Shown: positions 25,760 through 33,933 of the stretch, one piece after another
Layout of the letters: every line of letters begins with the position of its first letter
How positions within the stretch are numbered: the first letter of the stretch is position 1
Source of the DNA: Thermococcus sp. 4557
GTDB taxonomy: Archaea; Methanobacteriota_B; Thermococci; Thermococcales; Thermococcaceae
Length of the DNA stretch: 64,000 nucleotides
Assembly (NCBI RefSeq): GCF_000221185.1
Contig: NC_015865.1
Location: 868,001-932,000, forward strand
Direction of reading: 5' to 3'
Made by a program: the position numbers and the translations under genes
The notes under the pieces: generated by a model
Told to the model about the DNA's origin: nothing
Database searches by the model: none
What the model saw: only the letters and a program-made list of their open reading frames with translations

Positions 25760-26563
25760 TCATTCCCCGGTCGCGCCCTTCAGGGCGTCCTTACATCCAC
25801 AGTGCCTCTCCTTCGGAATGTACTGGATGGACTTCATGAGGAGGTACTTTATCTCCTCGCTCTTCTGGGCCATCAGCTCGACAACCTCGGTGTGGGTGAG
25901 CTTCTCCCTGCTTATGCCGGCGGCGAAGTTCGTGACGATGGCGACGCTGGCATAGCACATCTCCAGCTCCCTCGCCAAGGCGGCCTCGGGGCACTGGGTC
26001 ATTCCGACGACGTCGGCGCCGAGTATCTTGAGCGCCCGTATCTCCGCCCTAGTCTCAAACCTCGGACCCTCCATGCAGGCGTAGGTGCCCGTTGGGTGGT
26101 AGTCGAAGCCAAGCTCCTTGGCGGCAGTTATCAGGGCCTTCCTGAGCTCGGGACAGTATGGGTCCGTGAAATCGACGTGGGCAACGAACTTCCTGTCGTG
26201 CGGGCTCTCGTCGCCGTCGTAGAATGTGTAGTGCCTCGTCTTGGTGAAGTCCAGAAGCTGGTCGAGAACGACGAAGTCGCCCGGCTTCATGGCCTCGTTG
26301 AGGGAGCCGACGGCCGACGTGGAAAGAATCCTCTCCACACCGAGCTCATAGAGCGCCCAGATGTTGGCGCGGTAGTTTATCTTGTGCGGCGGAACGCTGT
26401 GCCCCTCGCCGTGCCTCGCTAGGAAGGCTACCTCCTCCCCGTCGTACTCTCCAATCTTCACCCGGACCTTTCCATAGGGAGTGCTCACGAACTCCTCCCT
26501 GACGTTCTGAAGCAGCTTGGGGTCGTATACTCCGGAACCTCCAATAATTGCTATCCTCGGCAT
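25760..26563 (-). CDS. mtnP: 5'-methylthioadenosine phosphorylase
   Basis: 267 residues, trimeric purine phosphorylase type: IAIIGGSGVYD phosphate loop, FLARHGEGHS with HKINYRANI, STSAVGSL, and ACMEGPRFETRAE in the active site. It splits methylthioadenosine formed in polyamine and methionine metabolism. The C-terminal HCGCK pair is the CxC motif reported to stabilise the hyperthermophilic enzymes by disulfides. A CGTTTTAAGAC box and GGTGAT site precede it. Confidence 0.94.
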   Translation of the reverse strand: MPRIAIIGGSGVYDPKLLQNVREEFVSTPYGKVRVKIGEYDGEEVAFLARHGEGHSVPPHKINYRANIWALYELGVERILSTSAVGSLNEAMKPGDFVVLDQLLDFTKTRHYTFYDGDESPHDRKFVAHVDFTDPYCPELRKALITAAKELGFDYHPTGTYACMEGPRFETRAEIRALKILGADVVGMTQCPEAALARELEMCYASVAIVTNFAAGISREKLTHTEVVELMAQKSEEIKYLLMKSIQYIPKERHCGCKDALKGATGE

Positions 26564-26603
26564 GGCATCACCTGGAAGATGAAAGGGCGGCGGTCTTAAA
26601 ACG

Positions 26604-27905
26604 TTAGCCCTTTTCCCAGAGCCCCCTCTGGTACTCCGCCCGCTCCTCGATGTCCTCCCTGACCTCCCCCTCTGTCTGGAGTTCCAGTATCTTCGTCAGT
26701 ATCTCGCTGAGGAGCCAGGAGCCCCACTTGGCGTCCTTCACCTCAAGGGCGGCGTCAATGGCCCCGTCTATATCCCCGGCATTGAGCTTCGCCACGGCTA
26801 TGCTGCCAAATGCCAGCGAACGGAGGTAGTGGCCGCGAACACGGGAGGCGAATTCCCACGCACCGTCAAAGTCCCCGAGCTTGGAGAGGTACGTGGCGAC
26901 TTTGACGAGGACCGCATCCTCCCGAGTTCTCTCACCTATCGACTTAACGAGACCGGAGTATCTCTCGCTGATGGGCCTGGAGAGCAGCTGATCCACCACA
27001 AAACCAGCTATGTGTTCAAACTCCTCCCCCTCCAGGAGCTCCAGCAGCCTGGAGAGTATCTCCTCCCTGTCCGCAGATACCTTGACGATTCCCTCGAGCA
27101 CAGCGGTTCTCTGCTCGGGAGGCAACCGTTTCAGTATCCCCATGACGAACTCGAGCTCACCCTGGTTCCCAAGGCCGATTAGAAGGGAGTTGAGAACATC
27201 CGAACCAGTCTCACCGGAGAGGGACAGCGCTATATCCACAAACTTCTCGTAGGTTGCCTTGGGGACGTCGGATGTTTTCAGATATACCGCGACCTCCCTC
27301 ATGGCCTCGCCGAGCCAGTAGTCGCTCCTGAGTTCTGACAGGGCACGTATTGCACTGCCGAACTCCTCCCGTTTAAGGTGCTCCTTCACCGCTTCGATGG
27401 CCGCTATTGAGTGCCAGGGCTCCTCGTCAATCTGTTCGATGATCCTCGCAGCCCTGCGCATGTTGCCTATGTTCAGATACGCACGGAGTATCTTCAAAAG
27501 GAGGTCGTTGCGCTTTACTGTATCCTCGATGTCTGCAACGTAGAAGAGGGCATCATCGACCAGGTCAAGCTCCAGAAGCCGCACTACAAACTCACTGAGG
27601 AGGTCGTCGCGGAGAGGCTGGGGAAAGTCGAGCACTGCCTCATGGGCCTGTCCGAAGACTTTTCTGGACGTCTTCTTCCCCGCCAGCTGAAGGTAGGTGC
27701 CTATCTCCATGAGGGCCCTGACTGCCAGAACCGGGTTCTCGATGGAGGCTACCGCGTTGAAGGCGTACTTAAACGCAGTTCCGTACTCGGGATTCTTGGC
27801 TTTGTGCATGTAATAGCCAATTTTAGCGTAGGTGACTGCTCGCAGGTACTTGTCCCGTATATCAGAGGCCAGCCGAAGGGCCTCGCGGTAAACATCGGCG
27901 GCCAT
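26604..27905 (-). CDS. Helical-repeat (TPR/HEAT-like) protein of unknown function
   Basis: 433 residues from the ATG at 27905 (GGTGGAAATA ahead; the in-frame upstream TTG would start inside the promoter). Entirely alpha-helical: successive 33-40 residue units with A-A-x-x-Y-I or A-x-A/G patterns such as DIRDKYLRAVTYAKIGYYM and SRVRGHYLRSLAFGSIAVA, like the Thermococcales proteins with repeated helical hairpins. No catalytic motif, signal peptide or membrane segment. Probably a cytoplasmic scaffold. An ATTAAATACTT box is about 35 bp upstream. Confidence 0.75.
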   Translation of the reverse strand: MAADVYREALRLASDIRDKYLRAVTYAKIGYYMHKAKNPEYGTAFKYAFNAVASIENPVLAVRALMEIGTYLQLAGKKTSRKVFGQAHEAVLDFPQPLRDDLLSEFVVRLLELDLVDDALFYVADIEDTVKRNDLLLKILRAYLNIGNMRRAARIIEQIDEEPWHSIAAIEAVKEHLKREEFGSAIRALSELRSDYWLGEAMREVAVYLKTSDVPKATYEKFVDIALSLSGETGSDVLNSLLIGLGNQGELEFVMGILKRLPPEQRTAVLEGIVKVSADREEILSRLLELLEGEEFEHIAGFVVDQLLSRPISERYSGLVKSIGERTREDAVLVKVATYLSKLGDFDGAWEFASRVRGHYLRSLAFGSIAVAKLNAGDIDGAIDAALEVKDAKWGSWLLSEILTKILELQTEGEVREDIEERAEYQRGLWEKG

Positions 27906-27995
27906 TATTTCCACCGGAAAATTTACGATATGGAAGTATTTAATGGTTTCCAACGGCCAAAACAGAATAGACACAATTAGTCAAAAAGCGAAAGT

Positions 27996-28217
27996 TCAGC
28001 CAAGATCGTCGTAAACGACGCCGACAACTTCACCATCGTCAAGGGAAACGAAGCTTACTTTTGTCTTTTTGCCGCTCTTGGGGTCCACCACAACGAAATC
28101 TGGCTTGGACAGGTAGCTACTGCGCGGCATCCTCCAGGCATCGCCGTAATGAGCCTTTAACTCCCTCAAAAACCTTTCGGCATCTTTCCGAATTACCGTT
28201 GTCACAGATATCACCAT
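27996..28217 (-). CDS. 73-residue hypothetical protein
   Basis: The ATG at 28217 is preceded by no Shine-Dalgarno sequence but lies about 25 bp after a TTTTTATA box, so the message would be leaderless; a GTG four codons on, after GGTGAT, is an alternative. The sequence mixes helix and strand: a basic N-terminal half (RKDAERFLRELKAHYG) then DFVVVDPKSGKKTKVSF. It could bind nucleic acid, but no family is recognised. Confidence 0.6.
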   Translation of the reverse strand: MVISVTTVIRKDAERFLRELKAHYGDAWRMPRSSYLSKPDFVVVDPKSGKKTKVSFVSLDDGEVVGVVYDDLG

Positions 28218-28279
28218 TATTATATACCACTTGAAAATATAAAAAGGTTTCTAATAGACATTCGTCAAAGATAATATCG

Positions 28280-29143
28280 TCAATCGTCTATTTTTCCGCC
28301 CCTCACACAGAGCAGCGAGCCCCTCTCGACGCCAAGCTCGCGAGCGATTGGAGCGCACTTGGCCTTGAGAAGGAAGAACACCCTGCTGTCCCCCAGGTCG
28401 CTCAGGGTCTCAAAGTTGGCCTGTCCCTTGGCGATTATGACGTCGGCGGCGTTGAAGATTCTCCTGAACCCCTCGGAGGCGTATTCCAGGGGAGTGCCCG
28501 GAAGCCTGGAGCCCGTGGAGATGACCTCAGCAAACTCGTCGAACCCCGCCTCCAGCAGATCCCTGACCGTGGCGTCATTGATTATCGGGCCGTCCTTCGC
28601 GGCCACGTATATCCCAAGGTCGGGAAATCTCCCGCGTATGAACTCGAGCAGCAGCCTGTCAAAGTACACCTCCCCGCAGTTATCGGTGAGGTAGAGCAGC
28701 ACCCCGGCGTTCTCGAGCGCCCTGAGAAGCTCATCGCTGTGGTCTATCCTAAGCTCCTCCCGGGTCACCCCAACGATGTCCTCCTCTATCTTCGATGGGT
28801 CGTAGCCAACGGCGAAGTCTATGATGTTGCCCGCTATCGCCAGCTTGAGGGCGGTTTTGAAGTCCCCCGGAACCCCGAGATCCTCGGCAGCCCTCCTAGC
28901 CAGCCTCGTGGAGGTCTCCTTGTAGCCGCTGAACGGGTCATCGTCCCCAAGGAAGCGGTACAGTTCAAGGAAGAGCATGCCCCCGCTCACCGCGGGAATG
29001 GAATCCTCCCTGAAGAGCTCGCCAAGCTTCCCGGCCACGAAAAGCATGGCCTTCCTGCGCTTTTCAAGGTCCCCGGCACTCATCTCGGTTATCTTCTGGG
29101 CCTGGTTAACGGCACAAGCGATGCACTCATAGTGGATCCTCAT
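28280..29143 (-). CDS. DUF89 / damage-control phosphatase ARMT1-like protein
   Basis: 287 residues. N-terminal ECIACAVNQAQ cysteines, the conserved metal-site motifs LTDNCGE (near 150) with the catalytic Asp-Asn, KDGPIINDAT and KGQANFE (near 235), all typical of the archaeal DUF89 type with cysteine-rich N-terminus. Members are Mn/Ni/Co-dependent phosphatases thought to clear damaged or excess sugar phosphates. GGTGGTGTT precedes the ATG. Single gene. Confidence 0.88.
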   Translation of the reverse strand: MRIHYECIACAVNQAQKITEMSAGDLEKRRKAMLFVAGKLGELFREDSIPAVSGGMLFLELYRFLGDDDPFSGYKETSTRLARRAAEDLGVPGDFKTALKLAIAGNIIDFAVGYDPSKIEEDIVGVTREELRIDHSDELLRALENAGVLLYLTDNCGEVYFDRLLLEFIRGRFPDLGIYVAAKDGPIINDATVRDLLEAGFDEFAEVISTGSRLPGTPLEYASEGFRRIFNAADVIIAKGQANFETLSDLGDSRVFFLLKAKCAPIARELGVERGSLLCVRGGKIDD

Positions 29144-29200
29144 AACACCACCGGGTAAAAATAGAACCGCACCTTATTAAAGTGAGGGATGATTCAACCA

Positions 29201-29311
29201 TCAAGCCCTCAGCATCTCAACGTAAGCAAGCTCCTCGGGGATGGACTTGCGCTTCCTCCTCTCCATCTCCCTCTCGAGCATGTATCCGTACAGGTGGGCC
29301 ATCCACATCAT
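29201..29311 (-). CDS. 36-residue charged small protein
   Basis: ATG at 29311 preceded by GGAGGTGACACGG, stop TGA. It starts MMWMAHLYGYMLERE and continues with a basic RRKRK patch and PEELAYVEMLRA, predicting one amphipathic helix broken at a Pro. The perfect ribosome binding site and a CTTTTAAACC TATA box near 29362 argue that it is expressed. No family is recognised. Divergent from srp54. Confidence 0.65.
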   Translation of the reverse strand: MMWMAHLYGYMLEREMERRKRKSIPEELAYVEMLRA

Positions 29312-29456
29312 CCGTGTCACCTCCGTTCCGCCGTTTTCAATAGTATCTGGTTCTGCAGAGGTTTAAAAGCTTTGTCAGCCCCCAAATTTCCATAAATGCT
29401 ACTTGGAGTTCTTTATTCCTTCAAAAAAGCAATGTCGTCCGCCTTTGTAGTTGAAT

Positions 29457-29470
29457 GAACATATATGTTC
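29457..29470. promoter_or_regulatory. Perfect 14-bp palindrome upstream of srp54
   Basis: GAACATATATGTTC, a perfect inverted repeat centred 62 bp (about six helical turns) from a related palindrome nearer the srp54 promoter. Looks like an operator half of a pair. Confidence 0.45.
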
Positions 29471-29517
29471 GATGAAATCTGCTCAAACATTTCCGATTAT
29501 GAAAAAAGCGCACATTA

Positions 29518-29533
29518 GAACATTACATTGTTC
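29518..29533. promoter_or_regulatory. Second GAACA/TGTTC inverted repeat upstream of srp54
   Basis: GAACATTACATTGTTC has the same GAACA...TGTTC arms with a 6-base centre in place of four. It ends 17 bp before the srp54 TATA box, abutting the BRE, where an activator or repressor could act. Confidence 0.45.
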
Positions 29534-29550
29534 CGGGAGCCAACCCAACT

Positions 29551-29560
29551 GTTTATAAAC
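29551..29560 (+). promoter_or_regulatory. TATA box of srp54
   Basis: GTTTATAAAC, 31-40 bp before the ATG at 29592, itself palindromic. Confidence 0.6.
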
Positions 29561-29591
29561 TTTGGAGACGCCATCACTACGGTGAGAGAAA

Positions 29592-30938
29592 ATGGCCCTA
29601 GAGAAGCTTGGGAAGGCACTGAACAGCGCCCTGAAAAAGCTCGCCCGCTCGAAGACCGTGGACGAGGCGACGATAAAGGAGGTAGTGCGAGATATCCAGA
29701 GGGCACTCATCCAGGCAGACGTTAACGTAAGGCTCGTTCTTCAGCTGACCAAAACCATAGAAAAGAGGGCCCTTGAGGAGGAGCCCCCAGCAGGGGCTTC
29801 AAAGAAGGAGCACATAATTCAGATAGTCTACGAGGAGCTGACCAAATTTCTCGGAAAGGAGTCCAAACCCCTCGAGATAAAAGAGAAACCCACCGTGCTG
29901 CTCACCGTCGGCATTCAGGGTTCAGGTAAAACAACCAGCGTGGCGAAACTCGCTAGGCACCTTCAGAAGAGGGGCTACAAGGTGGGCGTCGTCTGCTCGG
30001 ACACCTGGCGTCCGGGAGCCTACTACCAGCTTAAGCAGCTCCTCGAACCGTACGGAATAGAGGTCTCCGGCGATCCCGAGGAGAAGGACGCGGTCAAGCT
30101 CGCATACGAGGGCGTCGAGTACTTCAAGGGGAAGGACGTGGATGTCATAATCGTGGACTCCGCAGGAAGGCACAAGGAGGAGTCCGGCCTTATAGAGGAG
30201 ATGAAGCAGATAAGCCAGGCCATAAAGCCCCACGAGGTCATACTCGTCATAGACGGAACCATCGGTCAGCAGGCGTATAACCAGGCCCTGGCGTTCAAGG
30301 AAGCAACGCCGATAGGCTCGATAATAGTCACCAAGCTCGACGGTTCGGCCAAGGGTGGTGGTGCACTCTCGGCCGTCGCCGCAACCGGCGCCCCGATAAA
30401 GTTCATCGGTGTTGGCGAGAGGATAGACGACCTCGAGGCCTTCGATCCGAAGCGCTTTGTTTCACGGCTCCTGGGAATGGGAGACATCGAGGGGCTCCTG
30501 GAGAAGCTCGAGGAGCTCCAGAAACAGCAGGCCGTCAGCGAGGAAGACCTCGAGAAGTTCCTCAAGGGCAAGTTCAACCTGAAGGACATGTACGCCCAGC
30601 TCGAGGCGATGCAGAAGATGGGGCCGCTGAAGCAGGTCCTCCAGATGATCCCGGGACTGGGCTACTCCCTGCCGGATGACGCCGTGAGGGTGGGCGAGGA
30701 GAAGCTCCGGAGGTACAGGGTAATAATGGACTCCATGACCGAGGAGGAGCTCGAGCACCCGGAGATAATCAACTACTCGAGGATCAAACGCATAGCCCGC
30801 GGCTCGGGAACCAGCACCGCCGAAGTAAGGGAGCTCCTCAACCAGTACAATCAGATGAAGAAGATGTTCAAGAGTATGGACAAGAGGAAGCTGGCCAAGA
30901 TGGCTAAGAGGTTTAACTTCGGGGGGTTCGGCCTATGA
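29592..30938 (+). CDS. srp54: Signal recognition particle 54 kDa protein (SRP54)
   Basis: 448 residues. N domain (1-90), G domain with the P-loop GIQGSGKTT near residue 108, DSAGR, and [10 protein letters not shown] near 250, then the methionine-rich M domain from about 300 with the helix-turn-helix [12 protein letters not shown] that binds 7S RNA. It targets ribosomes making membrane proteins to FtsY and SecY (secY is also in this window). GGTGAGAGAAA precedes the start. It overlaps the next gene by four bases, forming the head of a four- or five-gene run. Confidence 0.97.
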   Translation: MALEKLGKALNSALKKLARSKTVDEATIKEVVRDIQRALIQADVNVRLVLQLTKTIEKRALEEEPPAGASKKEHIIQIVYEELTKFLGKESKPLEIKEKPTVLLTVGIQGSGKTTSVAKLARHLQKRGYKVGVVCSDTWRPGAYYQLKQLLEPYGIEVSGDPEEKDAVKLAYEGVEYFKGKDVDVIIVDSAGRHKEESGLIEEMKQISQAIKPHEVILVIDGTIGQQAYNQALAFKEATPIGSIIVTKLDGSAKGGGALSAVAATGAPIKFIGVGERIDDLEAFDPKRFVSRLLGMGDIEGLLEKLEELQKQQAVSEEDLEKFLKGKFNLKDMYAQLEAMQKMGPLKQVLQMIPGLGYSLPDDAVRVGEEKLRRYRVIMDSMTEEELEHPEIINYSRIKRIARGSGTSTAEVRELLNQYNQMKKMFKSMDKRKLAKMAKRFNFGGFGL

Positions 30939-31174
30939 TGGAAGCGTTTGTCCTGGTTGTTGTTAAGCCCGGAACCGAGGAGAAGGTCTACGAGACCCTG
31001 CAGGGCAACGAGAAGATAAACGAGATATACCGGGTCTACGGTGAGTACGACCTGATCCTACGCGTGGAGGTCGGCAGCATAGAGGAGCTGGACAGGTTCC
31101 ACGACGAGGTTCTGAGGAGGATAAAGAACATCGAAATGACGGAGACGCTGATAGCCAGCTCCTACAGGGGGTGA
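30935..31174 (+). CDS. Stand-alone Lrp/AsnC ligand-binding (RAM) domain protein
   Basis: 79 residues, beta-alpha-beta-beta-alpha-beta RAM fold: [27 protein letters not shown] with the effector-loop GEYD, and a final MTETLIAS strand. There is no DNA-binding helix-turn-helix. Such stand-alone RAM proteins bind amino acids and can modulate full-length Lrp regulators; an Lrp family gene lies at 32768-33217. The start overlaps the srp54 stop (ATGATG, the second ATG is equally possible). Confidence 0.88.
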   Translation: MMEAFVLVVVKPGTEEKVYETLQGNEKINEIYRVYGEYDLILRVEVGSIEELDRFHDEVLRRIKNIEMTETLIASSYRG

Positions 31175-31178
31175 GGGG

Positions 31179-31679
31179 TTGGAGAGGCGGTGGGTTGCCA
31201 CCATCGACCTCGAGACCCTAGAGGTCGAGCACGACCCCACCTTTAAATTTAAGTGCCTCGAAAACTGCGGGAAGTGCTGCTACGAGCTGGAGATACCCAT
31301 CCGAGATGAGGATATAGCCAGGATAGAGGAACTGGGCTACAGTGCCTGGGAATTCGTGGACTACGATAAGATGTTCTACCGCGGGGACAAGTTCCTCAGC
31401 TACGCCCTCAAAAAGCGTCCCTTCGACGGGGGCTGCGTTTTCCTTGATCCCGAGACCATGCGCTGCAAAATCTACGACCACCGGCCCCTCGCGTGCAGGC
31501 TCTACCCCTTCATCTTCGTGAAACACGGAAAAAAGATTGAGATATACGCCAAAAAGGACTCCTTCTGCCCCGGCATCGACCACCCCGAGGGGGAGCCCGT
31601 GACAAAGGAGTTCCTCCTCAGGGAGTACGGCGACGTCATAGAGGAGTACCGCAGGAAAGTTGTGAAGAGCCGGGAGTGA
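31179..31679 (+). CDS. YkgJ family cysteine-cluster protein
   Basis: 166 residues from a TTG with GGTGAGGGG before it. The signature KCLENCGKCCYE at about 27-38, then GGCVFLDPETMRCKIYDHRPLACRLYPF gives the eight-cysteine pattern of the YkgJ/UPF0153 family, which is expected to hold zinc or an Fe-S cluster. The biochemical function is unknown. Four bases separate it from the RAM gene, so it is in the srp54 transcript. Confidence 0.9.
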   Translation: MERRWVATIDLETLEVEHDPTFKFKCLENCGKCCYELEIPIRDEDIARIEELGYSAWEFVDYDKMFYRGDKFLSYALKKRPFDGGCVFLDPETMRCKIYDHRPLACRLYPFIFVKHGKKIEIYAKKDSFCPGIDHPEGEPVTKEFLLREYGDVIEEYRRKVVKSRE

Positions 31680-31686
31680 CCGAAAC

Positions 31687-31696
31687 CTATTTATAC
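31687..31696 (+). promoter_or_regulatory. TATA box of the GfcR-type regulator
   Basis: CTATTTATAC, about 40 bp before the GTG start at 31734. Confidence 0.5.
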
Positions 31697-31733
31697 ATTT
31701 TCTTGTTAATTCAGGGGCACCGGAGGTGAGAGC

Positions 31734-32450
31734 GTGAGTCAGCTGAAGTCCGTGCAGGAGAAGCTGAGACTGGTCAGGGTGCTCAGACTGCTCAAGAAGA
31801 CCTACACCTACGAGGAGCTCTCCAAGATAACGGGCCTCCCCATCACAGTGCTGAACAGGTACGTGAGGGGAAAGGTCCTGCCGAGCGCCGAGAGAACGAA
31901 GGAGCTCCTCAACCTGCTCCTCCCGTACATCAACATAGAGGAGGAGGTCAGGAAGAGGATAAAATTCGACGAGTATGGGTTCTTTGACAACATGCCCGTT
32001 CTCAGCGACACGGCCCTGATGAGCCTCATAGCGGAAGACGTGGCGGGCAGGTACATGGACAAGAACGTCGATAGGGTCCTCACGGCCGCGACGGACGGAA
32101 TAGCCCTCGGCGTCCACGTGGCGAGGGAGCTGAACGTCGATGTTGTCTACGCCAAGAAGAAGAAGGAAGTCGGCGTTGAGAAGTTCTACGAGGTCAGCTA
32201 TGTTCCGAGCGCCTCGGGAAGCGTCACGACGCTGTACCTCCCGCAGTGGGCCCTCAAGAAGGGCGAAAACGTCCTCATAGTTGACGACGTCATAAGGAGC
32301 GGCGAGACCCAGAGGGCGCTCCTGGAGATGTGCCGGCAGGCTGGTGCGAAGCCCGTCGGGATGTTCTTCCTCATAAGCGTCGGGGACGTTATAGAGCGGC
32401 TGCGTGAGGAGTACAGCATCCCCGTGGAGAGCCTCATAAGGCTGGAGTGA
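31734..32450 (+). CDS. GfcR/PyrE-like transcriptional regulator (HTH plus phosphoribosyltransferase)
   Basis: 238 residues from a GTG after GGAGGTGAGAGC. N-terminal helix-turn-helix of about 60 residues (YEELSKITGLPITVLNRYVRG) fused to a phosphoribosyltransferase fold; the PRPP loop VLIVDDVIRSGETQ is at about 182-195. This architecture is that of archaeal GfcR, which controls sugar metabolism in haloarchaea, so the PRTase part probably senses a phosphorylated ligand and is not a metabolic enzyme. It overlaps or nearly overlaps the next gene. Confidence 0.85.
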   Translation: MSQLKSVQEKLRLVRVLRLLKKTYTYEELSKITGLPITVLNRYVRGKVLPSAERTKELLNLLLPYINIEEEVRKRIKFDEYGFFDNMPVLSDTALMSLIAEDVAGRYMDKNVDRVLTAATDGIALGVHVARELNVDVVYAKKKKEVGVEKFYEVSYVPSASGSVTTLYLPQWALKKGENVLIVDDVIRSGETQRALLEMCRQAGAKPVGMFFLISVGDVIERLREEYSIPVESLIRLE

Positions 32451-32455
32451 TTCCC

Positions 32456-32782
32456 ATGAAGGTGTTCATATACAACGCCGACGGCCTGACGATTCCGGTG
32501 GAGGTCGAACCCGGCCTCCCTTTTAAATTCATATGCACCGAGGAGGAGTGCGGGAAAGAGGTGGTCATAGAGGGCGTGGTGCGGCACGCGGAGGAGGCAG
32601 AGTTCACGAGGGTTCTCAGGGACACCATCGCGGAAAACCCCGACTTCAAAAAGATACTTGAGATAACGGCGAGAAACCTGATTTTTGAGGGCAGAGTCAA
32701 CGGAAAGGAAGTCATCCTTCCGGTTGAGAGCTTCGACGACTTTGCGAAGCGGTTCCTGGACGAGGTTCTAGTCCTCCGTTAG
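32456..32782 (+). CDS. 108-residue hypothetical protein coupled to the regulator
   Basis: ATG at 32456 after GGAGTGATTCCC, five bases after the regulator stop. N-terminal strands KVFIYNADGLTIPVEVE, then CTEEECGKEVVIEG with two cysteines, and a helical, acidic C-terminal half. No family is recognised. Translational coupling with the GfcR-type regulator suggests a shared role. Its last 15 bases overlap the end of the convergent Lrp gene. Confidence 0.75.
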   Translation: MKVFIYNADGLTIPVEVEPGLPFKFICTEEECGKEVVIEGVVRHAEEAEFTRVLRDTIAENPDFKKILEITARNLIFEGRVNGKEVILPVESFDDFAKRFLDEVLVLR

Positions 32783-33217
32783 CCTCAACCTTGTGTCCTC
32801 TTTAACCACCTGCATCGCAACGCTCGTGTTCGTTTTTTCCACTCCCTCAAGGGAGAGCAGCCACTTAACGAAGCGGTTCATGTCTGCCCTGTCCCTGAAC
32901 TTCGCCACCAGGACTATATCGAACTCACCGGTTATGTCGTAGACCAGCATTACCCTCTCGTTTTTGGCTATCTCGCGCTCTATATCCAAGATGCGTCTCC
33001 CCTTGGCCTTGACGCCTATGACCGCGGTCAGTCCAAAGCCAAGCTTCTCGTAGTCAAGGATCGGGGCAAACCCCCTGATTACACCCTCCTCTTCCATCCT
33101 TTTGATGCGGTTGTACACGGTTCCAACGGCCACTTTGAGCTCCCGCGCTATCTCACGGTACGACAGGCGGGCGTTTTCCTGAAGCAGCGAGAGTATCCTC
33201 AGGTCGAGTTCGTCCAC
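32768..33217 (-). CDS. Lrp/AsnC family transcriptional regulator
   Basis: 149 residues from a GTG after GGGTGGGATACT. Winged helix-turn-helix (SYREIARELKVAVGTVYNRIKRMEEEG, first 60 residues) and RAM effector domain with YDITGEFDIVLVAKF. A regulator, probably octameric, that responds to amino acids. Tail-to-tail overlap of 15 bp with the 108-residue gene; divergent from tRNA-Arg(CCT). Confidence 0.93.
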   Translation of the reverse strand: MDELDLRILSLLQENARLSYREIARELKVAVGTVYNRIKRMEEEGVIRGFAPILDYEKLGFGLTAVIGVKAKGRRILDIEREIAKNERVMLVYDITGEFDIVLVAKFRDRADMNRFVKWLLSLEGVEKTNTSVAMQVVKEDTRLRLTED

Positions 33218-33248
33218 AGTATCCCACCCCCATCCGAGTAGACCGTAA

Positions 33249-33259
33249 ACTTTAAATAC
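33249..33259 (+). promoter_or_regulatory. TATA box of tRNA-Arg(CCT)
   Basis: ACTTTAAATAC, about 30 bp before the tRNA. Confidence 0.6.
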
Positions 33260-33287
33260 CCTTCCCTTGGAGGGAATAGCGGGCAGT

Positions 33288-33365
33288 GGACCGGTAGCCT
33301 AGCTAGGATAGGGCGGCGGCCTCCTAAGCCGCAGGTCCGGGGTTCAAATCCCCGCCGGTCCGCCA
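33288..33365 (+). tRNA. tRNA-Arg (anticodon CCT)
   Basis: Acceptor GGACCGG/CCGGTCC, anticodon stem GCGGC/GCCGC with loop CTCCTAA, T arm CGGGG-TTCAAAT-CCCCG, discriminator G and encoded CCA. It reads AGG. Confidence 0.95.
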
Positions 33366-33526
33366 TCACACAATCTTCTGATGACGTCTGTTCTCCCAGG
33401 TTTGATCCGATGATGTTTTGTCCTGGCGTATTGTGCAATGATTCATTTCATTCAGGATATGCCCTAAGAAACCGACTGATGGCCCAAAAGAGGATTTCAA
33501 GAGAAACCTGGAAGAAAAAAGCAGAA

Positions 33527-33826
33527 TCACCCTTTGTGGAATCCCAGCGCAAACCCTCCAACGAAAGCGGCGGTGCCGGGCAGGAGGGCCATGAACTTCT
33601 GGCCCGCGGTCATGATTTCGTGCGTCCAGTCGCCAACGAGATTGAAGAGCCTGTCCTTATCGATTATGAGAACACCCTTCTGTTCAAGCCACAGCAAACT
33701 GGCAACGTAGGCACCGATGAGGGCAAGCGCCAGCTTCATCATCTTCTTGACGGCATAGCCGGTTACAAACCCAACCACGGCTCCAACTCCCATATCGCCC
33801 ATCATGGCGTTCAGGTCGAACTCCAT
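33527..33826 (-). CDS. FUN14 family membrane protein
   Basis: 99 residues. Glycine-rich hydrophobic segments at about 10-30 (GVGAVVGFVTGYAVKKMMK), 31-48 and 78-95 (GTAAFVGGFALGFHKG) match the FUN14 family. In eukaryotes FUNDC1 is a mitophagy receptor; the archaeal function is unknown. GGGTGGTAGA precedes the ATG. Divergent from a PadR regulator across a 107-bp gap that holds a palindrome, so PadR may control it. Confidence 0.85.
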   Translation of the reverse strand: MEFDLNAMMGDMGVGAVVGFVTGYAVKKMMKLALALIGAYVASLLWLEQKGVLIIDKDRLFNLVGDWTHEIMTAGQKFMALLPGTAAFVGGFALGFHKG

Positions 33827-33878
33827 TCTACCACCCTAAAATCCTTGCACTTCATCGGATAAAAACCTGTTGCCAAAA

Positions 33879-33893
33879 CGTTTAAATTAAACG
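33879..33893. promoter_or_regulatory. Palindrome between FUN14 and padR
   Basis: CGTTTAA-A-TTAAACG, perfect 7-bp arms around one base, midway in the divergent promoter region. A plausible operator for the adjacent PadR protein. Confidence 0.4.
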
Positions 33894-33933
33894 AAGCCAA
33901 AATATTTACAGACCATAAAAGTCGGGTGAGAGC

